From JAZKFR01 sp040386295 (GTDB lineage: Bacteria > Pseudomonadota > Gammaproteobacteria > Burkholderiales > Rhodocyclaceae), in NCBI GenBank assembly GCA_040386295.1, contig JAZKFR010000032.1, positions 1 through 15,401 of the forward strand: a DNA stretch of 15,401 nucleotides. Direction: 5' to 3'. Below are positions 7,439 to 14,944 of this stretch, one piece after another. Each line of letters opens with the position of its first letter. The first letter of the stretch is position 1. Made by a program: the position numbers and the translations under genes. Below the pieces are notes generated by a model. That model ran no database searches. It was not told the origin of the DNA and was given only the letters and a program-made list of their open reading frames with translations.

Positions 7439-8929
7439 TCAATGCCCCCATTGTCGCGCTAGCTGCAGTACCGCAGGATCGATCAAAGCCAACACCGGTG
7501 CCGGAAATAAGCCGATCCACAGCAAGGGCGCAGCCAATAAACAGAGCGCCCAACGTTCGCCCAGGCTGAGCGCGCGTAAAGAGGGTGCGTTTTGCGCTGC
7601 GCTGTAGCCAGACCAAGCCTGACGCACCACCCGTAGCGCATAAGCCGCGCCGATCAGTAACGCCAAGGACAAAACCAATAAAGCAGCGCCCCAGCGGGTA
7701 AACCCGCCGATCAGCACATGCAGCTCGGCGACAAAGCCCGCGCTGCCGGGTACGCCGATCATCGCCAAACAGGCAAAAATCAAACTCAAGGCAAACCCCG
7801 GCACCCCCGCTGCTAAGCGCGCGCAGGCGCTGATGTCGCGCGTGTGTGCGCGTACCTCAAGCGCACCGACCAATAAAAACAGCATGGCTGCGACCAAACC
7901 ATGCGCCAACATTTGCAGCATGGCGCCGCGCAAGCCCATCGCGTTTAAGCTTGCGATGCCGAGCAAAACCAGACCCATGTGCGAAATCGAAGCGTAGGCA
8001 AACATCTTCTTCAAATCGCTTTGCCGCCACGCCAAGGCCGCGCCATAAATCAAGGTCAGCACCGCTAGCAGCGCGAGCACATCCTGCATCGCCAAAACGG
8101 CTGCCGGCAAAGTCTCGGCTGCGCGGAGCAAACCGTAAGCGCCCATCTTGAGCAGCACACCCGCGAATAAAATAGTCACCGGCGTTGGCGCCTCAACATC
8201 GGCCAGCGGCACCCAAGCATGTAAAGGAAAAATCGGCATCTTGACGCCAAAGCCGATGAGCAAGCCGGTAAACACCAAGATTTGTCCCGACAAAGGCAGG
8301 CGCGCGCCGCCAGCGCTCAAGTCGGCCATGGCGAAACTATGGCCGGGCGAAGCATCGTAAAGCAGGAGTAAAGCGACCAACATAAACACCGAGCCGCCCA
8401 TCGTGTACAGCACAAAATTCAACGCTGCGCGCTGCCGATGTGCGCCGCCCATACGGTCTAAGAGAAAAAAGCCCGGGATCAGCGTGAGCTCCCAGCAAAC
8501 GTAAAAGAGCAACCAGTCACGCGCGGTAAACACGCCTAAGACGGCGCTCTGCAAACACAGCATCAAAACAAAAAACAGCTTCACATCGTGCTGCGCATGG
8601 CTTATTTCGCCTGCTGCTAAGAGCGCAACAAAGCTAAGCAAACAGGTGAGCACGACCAAGGGCAAAGAAAACCCATCGACGCCCAAAGCCAGGCTATTGG
8701 CCAACGCGATACGCTCAACCCAGGCATCCAACCCCGTCAGTGCGGCCATAGGCCAGCTGCCTTGCAGCCCCGCGCTGCCCACCGTTTGCAGCAACACAAG
8801 GCAAGATAAAGCGAGCGTGCTGGCGCTAACCCAAAGCGCAGCGTGGCGCAAAAGATTGGCTTTGCGTACCGGTAAAAATGCCAGCAGCAAAGCGCCAAAC
8901 AAAGGGCAAAGCAAGAGTATTTTGAGCAT
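7439..8929 (-). CDS. NuoM-like antiporter-type subunit, first gene of the Dab cluster
   Basis: This 496-residue polytopic membrane protein belongs to the complex I chain 4 (NuoM) / Mrp-antiporter-like family. All the charged residues linked to proton transfer in E. coli NuoM have visible counterparts: Glu147 in YVCWELTLIP, Lys230 in GVKMPIFPLHAWVP, Lys261 in GVLLKMGAYG, the SDLKKMFAYASISHMG helix, and Glu402 in GSAGFVAELHVLIG. It should therefore be a competent ion-translocating module. It is not part of a complex I locus: no nuoA-K gene is present, and DabA follows after 3 nt. I infer that it works with DabA and DabB as an additional cation channel. The start ATG at 8929 follows only a weak purine match. 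A hydrogenase-4 or Mrp subunit is the alternative but is disfavoured by the neighbours. Confidence 0.85.
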   Translation of the reverse strand: MLKILLLCPLFGALLLAFLPVRKANLLRHAALWVSASTLALSCLVLLQTVGSAGLQGSWPMAALTGLDAWVERIALANSLALGVDGFSLPLVVLTCLLSFVALLAAGEISHAQHDVKLFFVLMLCLQSAVLGVFTARDWLLFYVCWELTLIPGFFLLDRMGGAHRQRAALNFVLYTMGGSVFMLVALLLLYDASPGHSFAMADLSAGGARLPLSGQILVFTGLLIGFGVKMPIFPLHAWVPLADVEAPTPVTILFAGVLLKMGAYGLLRAAETLPAAVLAMQDVLALLAVLTLIYGAALAWRQSDLKKMFAYASISHMGLVLLGIASLNAMGLRGAMLQMLAHGLVAAMLFLLVGALEVRAHTRDISACARLAAGVPGFALSLIFACLAMIGVPGSAGFVAELHVLIGGFTRWGAALLVLSLALLIGAAYALRVVRQAWSGYSAAQNAPSLRALSLGERWALCLLAAPLLWIGLFPAPVLALIDPAVLQLARQWGH

Positions 8930-9024
8930 GGTTAAGAGCCGCTTATCCGCCGTTGATGCTCAATTTAATTTTGTGCGCAGGGCGCCACGAACGGCATCCG
9001 CCAAACTGCGCCTACGAAAGCCGA

Positions 9025-10491
9025 CTAAACGAGAAACAGAGTGGCCAAACCAAGGAAGATAAAAAATCCGCCCGAATCGGTCAATGCCGTAATCAAAACC
9101 GAGCTGCCGACCGCAGGATCAGCGCCTAAACGTTGGCGCAGCAAGGGAATACACACCCCGGCAACCGCCGCCAACAACAGATTCAACATCATCGCCGAGG
9201 TCATGACCAAGCCTAGCGAGACACTGTGATACACCTGCCACGCCGCCAAGCCGAGCAAACCGCCCCAGAGCAAGCCATTCACCAGCGCGACGCAGACTTC
9301 CTTGCGCAATAAACGACGTACCGCATCGGGCCGCACCTGACCCATGGCAATCGCCCGCACAATCATCGTAATCGTTTGATTGCCCGAGTTGCCGCCGATG
9401 CCCGCCACAATCGGCATTAAAGCCGCCAGCGCCACCAGCCGCTCGATTGAGCCTTCAAACGCGCCAATCACGCGCGACGCAATCAAGGCCGTGACCAAGT
9501 TAAGCGCCAACCAAGCCCAGCGGTTTTTCACCGAATCCCAAACCGAAGCAAAGACATCTTCCTCTTCGCGCAAACCGGCCTGCGCCAGCTGTTCGGCTTC
9601 ACTCTCTTCGCGAATAAAATCGACCACCGCATTGATCGTCACGCGGCCAATCAAACGATGCTCAGCATCGACCACCGGCGCAGAAACCAGCTCGTAACGC
9701 TCAAAAGCCTGCGCCGCCTCTTCGGCCAGATCATCGGGGTGCAAATCAATAAAATCGGTCAGCATCAAACTACCGACCTCGGTGTCTGGGTCGGCGACCA
9801 ACAAACGATTGAGCGGTAAAACGCCCTTCAAATGCTCCTGGCGATCCACCACAAAAAGCGTATCGGTATGGTCCGGTAAGGCCTCAAACAAGCGCAGATA
9901 ACGCAGCACCACCTCGAGCGTCACGTCCTCGCGCACCGTCACCATGTCAAAATCCATGATCGAACCGACCGAGTCTTCGGCGTACGACATCGCCGCCCGC
10001 AACTGCTCGCGCTCCTCGGTCGACAAGGCCTGCACTACGTCACGGATCACCTCGTGCGGCAAATCGGGCGCCAAGTCGGCCAACTCATCGGCGTCCAAAA
10101 GCTCAGCTGCGGCGACTAACTCATGCGCATCCATCTGCGCGATCAAGCTCTCGCGCACCGCGTCGGACACCGCCAGCAAAATATCGCCTTCGTGCTCGAC
10201 GCGCACCAGATCCCACACGAGCAAACGTTCGTCGCGCGGCAGCGCCTCGATAATGTAAGCAATGTCCGCCGGGTGCATCTGATTCAAACAATGCCGCAGC
10301 TCGTTCAAATGCTGCTTATGCACCAAACCCTCGATCAAATCCTGCCGCCCGTGGCGCGACACCTTCTGCCGATGTACCAAGCCCTCAACCAGCTTATGAC
10401 GCGCCAACAAGGTCTGCACCTGGTTCAAATGCGCCTGCAACTCATCGGCATCCGCGTGGTGAATCTCCGCCTGATAATTTTCTTCGTTCAT
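9025..10491 (-). CDS. mgtE: Magnesium transporter MgtE
   Basis: This 488-residue inner-membrane Mg2+ channel has the standard layout. It begins with a cytoplasmic N-domain of helical repeats (MHPADIAYIIEALPRDERLLVWDLV). Two CBS domains follow (SVGSIMDFDMVTV to TLFVVDRQEHLKGVLPLNRLL, then VGSLMLTDFIDLHPDD to VSAPVVDAEHRLIGRVT), then five membrane helices. The family hallmark GIGGNSGNQ is at residues 364-372 and the C-terminus is LTDSGGFFIFLGLATLFLV. Before the N-domain there is a duplicated LVEGLVHRQ / LIEGLVHKQ motif, which I associate with betaproteobacterial MgtE proteins. ATG at 10491 (MNEENYQ) is chosen because the 21 residues gained from GTG at 10554 look non-coding and run into a strong hairpin. 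No clear Shine-Dalgarno sequence is visible. The gene ends 95 bp before the NuoM-like gene, so co-transcription with the Dab cluster is possible but not shown. Confidence 0.93.
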   Translation of the reverse strand: MNEENYQAEIHHADADELQAHLNQVQTLLARHKLVEGLVHRQKVSRHGRQDLIEGLVHKQHLNELRHCLNQMHPADIAYIIEALPRDERLLVWDLVRVEHEGDILLAVSDAVRESLIAQMDAHELVAAAELLDADELADLAPDLPHEVIRDVVQALSTEEREQLRAAMSYAEDSVGSIMDFDMVTVREDVTLEVVLRYLRLFEALPDHTDTLFVVDRQEHLKGVLPLNRLLVADPDTEVGSLMLTDFIDLHPDDLAEEAAQAFERYELVSAPVVDAEHRLIGRVTINAVVDFIREESEAEQLAQAGLREEEDVFASVWDSVKNRWAWLALNLVTALIASRVIGAFEGSIERLVALAALMPIVAGIGGNSGNQTITMIVRAIAMGQVRPDAVRRLLRKEVCVALVNGLLWGGLLGLAAWQVYHSVSLGLVMTSAMMLNLLLAAVAGVCIPLLRQRLGADPAVGSSVLITALTDSGGFFIFLGLATLFLV

Positions 10492-10788
10492 TTTGGCTTG
10501 GCGATAGAGGGGATTGTTTTGGGTTGTTCGGGCTGGTTTCGGCTTGTCCCACACTCGGCCAGCCCCCGCACGCGGGCGCTGGCCGGCGCTGCTTAACTGC
10601 CAGCCATTGTAGCCGCTTCAAGCCGCTGCGCAGTCTAGCGATTACACACGAGGCTGCGGTAATGCAAGGGGAATGCGCTTAGTGTTGTTTGTCGCTCAGA
10701 AACTGTCGTCCCGTTCTGGCTGGCAGCAGCAAGGCAAGCGTTTTTTACGCACTGCGCGCGCGGTGCGATGACAAAGACACTTACACGC
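10492..10788. other. Intergenic region between the Res-like gene and mgtE
   Basis: This 297-bp stretch contains no convincing gene. It holds two GC-rich hairpins: a long one at 10556-10585, and a weaker one at 10748-10767 with a CGCAC/GTGCG stem around an alternating CG run, just after the Res-like stop codon. On the minus strand neither is followed by a T-run, so neither is a standard Rho-independent terminator. It probably contains the end of the defence-like transcript and the mgtE promoter, but I cannot point to -35/-10 boxes. Confidence 0.6.
10556..10585. other. Strong GC-rich hairpin upstream of mgtE
   Basis: An 8-bp perfect stem (CGGCCAGC / GCTGGCCG) encloses one C-C mismatch and a further CCCGC/GCGGG pairing that closes tightly around AC. 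It lies 65 bp before the mgtE ATG, so it may be in the mRNA leader or may end the upstream transcript. No T-run follows on either strand. Confidence 0.6.
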
Positions 10789-13524
10789 TCAGCACTTCAC
10801 AGCAAAGCGCAAAAAATCGCTGAGGCGTTTTGATTCAGCAACTTCGTCGTGCGGGATCAGAAGGTATGTCCACGGTTTGCTGCCAACCGTCGCAGCGTAC
10901 TTGGATGCGTGCTGGCACCAGCTGGCTGCTGCCGTAGCTTTCGCCTGAACCTCTTGATCCGTGATGTCGCTGCGTGCCTTGGTTTCGACCATGAAAATCG
11001 TTGAATCTGATTCGGCGACAAAGTCTGGAATGTATTCCGGCTGCTCGGTGCCCAGCTTGTAATAAATCGCAAACTGCCCTTTGGCCGGTTTGAACCACTT
11101 CGACGCATCGCGCTCAAGGATGACGGCAAAACGTCGCTCGGTATCAGAGTCAAATTTCTGCAAATCGCACAGGCAGCGCGTAAAACCACCAAACAGCATT
11201 TGCTTGATCTTGCCTGGCTCGGTCACGGTTTCGCGGAAATGGCGCGCGGTCTGATGCGCATTGGCTGTGTAGCTGCTGAGCTTGAGTTCGGTGAAGCCAC
11301 GGCTGATTTCGACCTCGTATCTGGTCGCGCGTTGCCAGAAGTGCGCCATCATTTCGGCGCGAATGAGTCTGGCCAGTTCAAAGCCGTAAGTATCAAAAAT
11401 CTCATGCAGCTCGCTGTCTGAGTAGTTCTGTGCCTGGTAATGCGTAACTGCTTGCCCTGCAAGCTCGTACAACAGGCTCGCTTGCGTGAGGTAATCGATG
11501 TCGTCGAAGTCGACCAATTTTTTGACGATGTAGTCCTCGTAGCGCTGCTCCTTACTGCCCGCTTCTCTATTGAGTGTGAACTGCTCGTTGGTGCGCAGTT
11601 CCTGGCCGACGATTTCGCGCTTGCCCGGTTGAAAGTTGGGCAGTGCGCCGAGTTTGAACGGGTGAAATCCGGTCGTCACTTCACCGCTCGGTATTACGGT
11701 AATGCGCGGGATATCGATGCTTTGCTGCACAAGAATCTCGGTCGTCTTGGCGACCACGGCCGATAAGTCGAATGCAGGTTTTGCATCATCGGCATCTGTC
11801 AGCAATGGGGTCAGTAACGAAGCTTGTGCGGGCTGCAATGTCGATGCGGCCGATGCCAGGCGCTCAGTCACCTCAGCCAGAATGGCCGACTGCACATCAG
11901 CCTTGAGCAGTGCGCTACTGGTTGGCACCAGCTCGCGTTTCACTTCGTATGTGCTGATCACCTGCATCACCAGGTGGGCGGCTTGAAGCTCGCGCTCGGT
12001 AGTGAATACCGGCGGCGCGGGCTGGGCATGCGCCGTCACCGTTTGTGTTGGCGCGCTTGCCACTTCGGGCGTACTGCTCAGCCCCAAGCGCACTGCTGCA
12101 CTGGAGCTGATCTGCACACTGAGCTTGTCATCTTCGGCGCTTGGCGCGTCGAGAATCAGCTGCTTCAGCCTGATCGGTGAATCGCCCCGATTCGCTTCGT
12201 CGATGAGCTCCTGAAACTTGTCGTGCGCGACGATGTTCAGACGATCCACAGCCGCCACGCCGGTGCGTTTGCCATAAGGCAGACGCAGGCCGCGACCGAT
12301 CGATTGCTCAATCAGCGTGCGCGCATGCGCAGCACGCAGCGGCACGATGGTGTAGAGATTGGTCACGTCCCAGCCTTCTTTGAGCATGTTGACGTGAATC
12401 ACGATTTCCGTTGGCTCATCGACGCTTTCCACCGAGAGGAGTCGGGCAATCATTTCCTCTTCTTCAGCGCCCGTGCGGCTGGAGTCAACCTGGATGACTT
12501 TATGGGCGTAGCGTCCGTTGTAAAACACGCTCGACTCAATCAGCGTTTTCAGCTCAGAGGCGTGCGTGGTATCGCGTGCAATGACCAGCATGAAGGGCTT
12601 CACGGTCTTGACGCCATTCTCTCGGGCGTAGGTTAGCAACTCAACCTTGGTGCTTTCATGCAAGCGAACGCCGTCTTCCAGCTTGATCTTTTCGGTCTCC
12701 TCTAGCGTGTGCGCGTTGGCATCAAAGTTACGCTGCGTTACCACCGCCCGTGCCAAGGGGTAATCCATCACCACGTTTTTGAATGGCAGAGGGCGGGGCT
12801 TCGCTTCGACAAACGGCGTCGCCGTGAGTTCCAGGCCGAACAAGGGCTGCAACTCGTTAATCGAACGCACACCTGCGCTGGCGCGATAGCGGTGCGACTC
12901 ATCCATCAACAGCACAAGGTCTGGCAAGTTGGCTAGATGATTGAAGTAGCTGTCGCCCAGCACTTCTTTCATGCGCTTGATGCGTGGTTCCTTGCCGCCG
13001 CGCACCTCGGAATTGATCTTGGAAATGTTGAAAATGTTGATGCGCACGTCCTGGGCAAAACCCATCGACTGTGCATCCACCGCCGCACCGCTTTGGTCGT
13101 AGTTGTCGCCGGTGATGATGAGTGGTGGCTGCTGCGCAAACTCGGCAATCCCCTTAAAAACGTACTTCGGCGTGTTGCGTGTGAAGTCCGCAATCAGCTT
13201 GTTATAAATCGTCAGGTTTGGTGCCAGCACGAAAAAATTATTGATGCCATGCGCCAGATGCAGGTAAGCGATGAACGCCCCCATCAACCGAGTTTTGCCG
13301 ACACCGGTAGCAAGCGCAAAACACAGCGACGGGAACTCGCGCTCGAAATCCGTCAGCGTAGGGAACTCGGCCTTGAGCGTGTTCAGGATGGCGGCAAGGT
13401 CTTGCTCGTGGCCGAGCAGGCTAGGGGCAGCCTCAAGCGCCTGTACCAACTTCGCCAGCGATTCGGCCTGCGGTGGGCGCAGCGACAGACGACCCGTCAC
13501 GTGGTTTTGTACGCGGGCGTTCAT
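10789..13524 (-). CDS. Type III restriction Res-like SF2 helicase with C-terminal PD-(D/E)xK nuclease
   Basis: This 911-residue protein has an N-terminal superfamily 2 helicase core: Walker A ATGVGKTRL (Lys77), DESH box MDESH (208-211), motif III ELTATP (234-237), and motifs V/VI NMLKEGWDV and QSIGRGLRLP (about 379-416). The C-terminus carries a nuclease-type signature, YIPDFVAES then FMVETKA (Asp834, Glu847, Lys849), which fits PD-(D/E)xK. This matches Res subunits of type III restriction systems, which translocate on or cleave DNA. A Res subunit normally needs a Mod methyltransferase; none is next to it here, so the partner is either outside the window or replaced by the AlbA_2 and TrlF proteins. 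The ATG at 13524 overlaps the stop of the preceding small ORF (ATGA) and has GGAGAGG just upstream. It is the last gene of its operon. Confidence 0.88.
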   Translation of the reverse strand: MNARVQNHVTGRLSLRPPQAESLAKLVQALEAAPSLLGHEQDLAAILNTLKAEFPTLTDFEREFPSLCFALATGVGKTRLMGAFIAYLHLAHGINNFFVLAPNLTIYNKLIADFTRNTPKYVFKGIAEFAQQPPLIITGDNYDQSGAAVDAQSMGFAQDVRINIFNISKINSEVRGGKEPRIKRMKEVLGDSYFNHLANLPDLVLLMDESHRYRASAGVRSINELQPLFGLELTATPFVEAKPRPLPFKNVVMDYPLARAVVTQRNFDANAHTLEETEKIKLEDGVRLHESTKVELLTYARENGVKTVKPFMLVIARDTTHASELKTLIESSVFYNGRYAHKVIQVDSSRTGAEEEEMIARLLSVESVDEPTEIVIHVNMLKEGWDVTNLYTIVPLRAAHARTLIEQSIGRGLRLPYGKRTGVAAVDRLNIVAHDKFQELIDEANRGDSPIRLKQLILDAPSAEDDKLSVQISSSAAVRLGLSSTPEVASAPTQTVTAHAQPAPPVFTTERELQAAHLVMQVISTYEVKRELVPTSSALLKADVQSAILAEVTERLASAASTLQPAQASLLTPLLTDADDAKPAFDLSAVVAKTTEILVQQSIDIPRITVIPSGEVTTGFHPFKLGALPNFQPGKREIVGQELRTNEQFTLNREAGSKEQRYEDYIVKKLVDFDDIDYLTQASLLYELAGQAVTHYQAQNYSDSELHEIFDTYGFELARLIRAEMMAHFWQRATRYEVEISRGFTELKLSSYTANAHQTARHFRETVTEPGKIKQMLFGGFTRCLCDLQKFDSDTERRFAVILERDASKWFKPAKGQFAIYYKLGTEQPEYIPDFVAESDSTIFMVETKARSDITDQEVQAKATAAASWCQHASKYAATVGSKPWTYLLIPHDEVAESKRLSDFLRFAVKC

Positions 13525-13697
13525 GCGTCCTCTCCGTCGTGCCTAAGCTGTTTAGTCACGCCAAGCGCGCGATCAAAATCGCTTTCAAACAAGCGGTCCT
13601 GGGTGTTGTACGCCTTGCTGTCTGAGGCAGTTATCCAAGATTTTCGGATAACTGCCCCTTCCTCAAACTGCATGAATATGTGAATGCGGAAACTCAT
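13521..13697 (-). CDS. Small hypothetical ORF (58 aa) bridging the AlbA_2 and Res-like genes
   Basis: This ORF starts at ATG 13697-13695, which overlaps the AlbA_2 stop as ATGA, and ends at TGA 13523-13521, which overlaps the Res-like start as ATGA. It encodes MSFRIHIFMQFEEGAVIRKS, then WITASDSKAYNTQDRLFESD, then FDRALGVTKQLRHDGEDA. The C-terminal half is strongly charged, with no membrane segment or Cys cluster. I recognise no family. The two exact 4-bp overlaps argue for a translated gene that couples its neighbours, since no Shine-Dalgarno sequence precedes its own start. Its middle contains a perfect 11-bp inverted repeat, and the first half is more AT-rich than the second. It could be a real small partner of Res, a leader peptide, or the fused ends of a deleted gene such as a methyltransferase. 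Confidence 0.5.
   Translation of the reverse strand: MSFRIHIFMQFEEGAVIRKSWITASDSKAYNTQDRLFESDFDRALGVTKQLRHDGEDA
13626..13656. repeat. Perfect 11-bp inverted repeat (hairpin) inside the small ORF
   Basis: GGCAGTTATCC and its exact reverse complement GGATAACTGCC are separated by 9 nt (AAGATTTTC). No T-run follows on either strand, so this is not a typical terminator. It may act as an mRNA structure between AlbA_2 and Res, as a protein-binding operator, or as a mobile-element scar. Confidence 0.8.
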
Positions 13698-14944
13698 ATC
13701 GCTGTCGCTGTGCGCTGCATGTCCGCCGCATAAATCGTTAGTCGCAATTCCATATAGTCAATATGTTCGTAAAGCGGTTTTTTACCCGACAAACGTTCAC
13801 TCTCGGCAAGAATGACGTCGACGCCTGAGCCTCGACGATCCATCAAAAACGTACGCCCCAAGCCCTCTTCATGCACAGGGAAATAACGCGCAAACAAGCT
13901 CGCAATCACTTCATTGCGCGGCATCGACATCACTTGCATTGCTTCTAGCGTCATCGAATTGAGCAAGGCGCCGGGTGAATACAGCTCAAGACGGTCTTTG
14001 AATAAATGCAGACGAATCCGCCCTCCAGACACGGAATAATCACGGTGCGCCACTGCATTTACTAAGGCTTCAAATACCGCACGTAGGCTGTATTGCGGAT
14101 GATCGATCCGTCTTAAATTTTTGTCTGCCGGGACTTGCATATGCAGGCGCACAAAATTGAAGGCATCCCAAATCTGGCTGTGCAGCGGACCTTCAAAATC
14201 TTTTGCGTCTAGCTGCTCGTTTGGATCATTACGCACACCGCCGTAGGCCACTGCCTGAATATAGGCAGACGGTATCCAGCGAACTGGTTTGAGCGTGCAT
14301 AACAACACCCCGGCCAAACTCAGACGTTGAACGCCTTGATCATTGACAAGTAGGTGCAAGCGTTGCAATTGCGTTTCGGGTGCGCCTTCACCTTCACGCG
14401 TAAAGGCACGAATCAACAGCGGATCAGCTGCTTCAATCGAGGTGCCAGGAACCGGATGCTCATCAAAACGAATCAAACGTGATTGGCTACGCTGCTGAAA
14501 CAAGCGCGCCAGCACATCGGGTGCCATTTCACGCTTGGCATGGGCAACACGCTTGAAATAGCCATTCGGGCTTTTATGAACCATTAAGCTGCGCGGCACG
14601 GTGACGATAATCACCGGCTTTAATTGGCCGCTTTCATCGGGTAATTCGATATGTTGTGTCGCAATGTCGAGCGGCGGCTGAATGCGTGTCTGGCAAATGT
14701 CAGCCAGCCATGCTTCAACGCTGTCCAAGTCGGTATAGGCAATGCCTAAAACCTGTTTGCTTTTGTCATCCACACCGAGTATCAACGTGCCGCCTTGGGC
14801 ATTGCCCATGGCCGCAAGTTCGTCCGCCAGGCTGTCAGGATGCGGCCCCTCAACCTTGGTCGCGCTGCGCATCACAATGCGTTTGAGTTCTAGCGTGCTG
14901 TCTTCGCCCAAGCGAATACGGGTCAACCATTGATCGACTGTCAT
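13694..14944 (-). CDS. AlbA_2 (Schlafen-type) DNA-binding / HATPase-like protein
   Basis: This 416-residue protein has two parts. The N-terminal AlbA_2 (Slfn) domain covers about residues 10-145: E-x-x-x-LELKR (14-22), AAMGNAQGGTLILGVDD (44-60), VLGI, and PNGYFKRV (126-133). The C-terminal part resembles the HATPase_c_4 'ATP-binding' region: EALVNAVAHRDYS (292-304), LELYSPGALLNS, RNEVIASLF (343-351) and RRGSGVDVI (370-378). Such proteins are annotated as putative transcriptional regulators or helicases and often accompany restriction or defence genes; their biochemical role is not settled. The ATG at 14944 overlaps the TrlF-like stop (ATGA), and its own stop overlaps the small ORF start. The context suggests an accessory or regulatory subunit of the Res-like system. 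Confidence 0.85.
   Translation of the reverse strand: MTVDQWLTRIRLGEDSTLELKRIVMRSATKVEGPHPDSLADELAAMGNAQGGTLILGVDDKSKQVLGIAYTDLDSVEAWLADICQTRIQPPLDIATQHIELPDESGQLKPVIIVTVPRSLMVHKSPNGYFKRVAHAKREMAPDVLARLFQQRSQSRLIRFDEHPVPGTSIEAADPLLIRAFTREGEGAPETQLQRLHLLVNDQGVQRLSLAGVLLCTLKPVRWIPSAYIQAVAYGGVRNDPNEQLDAKDFEGPLHSQIWDAFNFVRLHMQVPADKNLRRIDHPQYSLRAVFEALVNAVAHRDYSVSGGRIRLHLFKDRLELYSPGALLNSMTLEAMQVMSMPRNEVIASLFARYFPVHEEGLGRTFLMDRRGSGVDVILAESERLSGKKPLYEHIDYMELRLTIYAADMQRTATAI

Noticed and set aside
205..8929. NuoM/NuoL-like genes as part of a respiratory complex I (nuo) operon
   Set aside because: No nuoA-K partners are present, and the genes are interleaved with DUF2309/DabA, with DabA coupled to the first NuoM-like gene by a 3-nt gap. 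A Dab-type cluster explains them better.
8930..9024. Promoter for the Dab cluster in the 95-bp gap after mgtE
   Set aside because: There is an AT-rich patch (AAAATTAAATTGA on the minus strand), but no -35/-10 pair with acceptable spacing that I would defend.
10492..10554. N-terminal extension of MgtE from GTG at 10554
   Set aside because: The 21 added residues (MWDKPKPARTTQNN...) do not look like MgtE, and the start overlaps no ribosome binding site. ATG at 10491 gives the normal N-terminus.
10556..10585. Rho-independent terminator
   Set aside because: The stem is strong but no run of T follows on either strand, so it does not meet the intrinsic terminator pattern.
12937..13683. 248-residue plus-strand frame opposite the Res-like gene
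   Set aside because: It is antisense to the well-supported helicase, with no recognisable motif; it is a shadow frame favoured by the high GC of the real gene.
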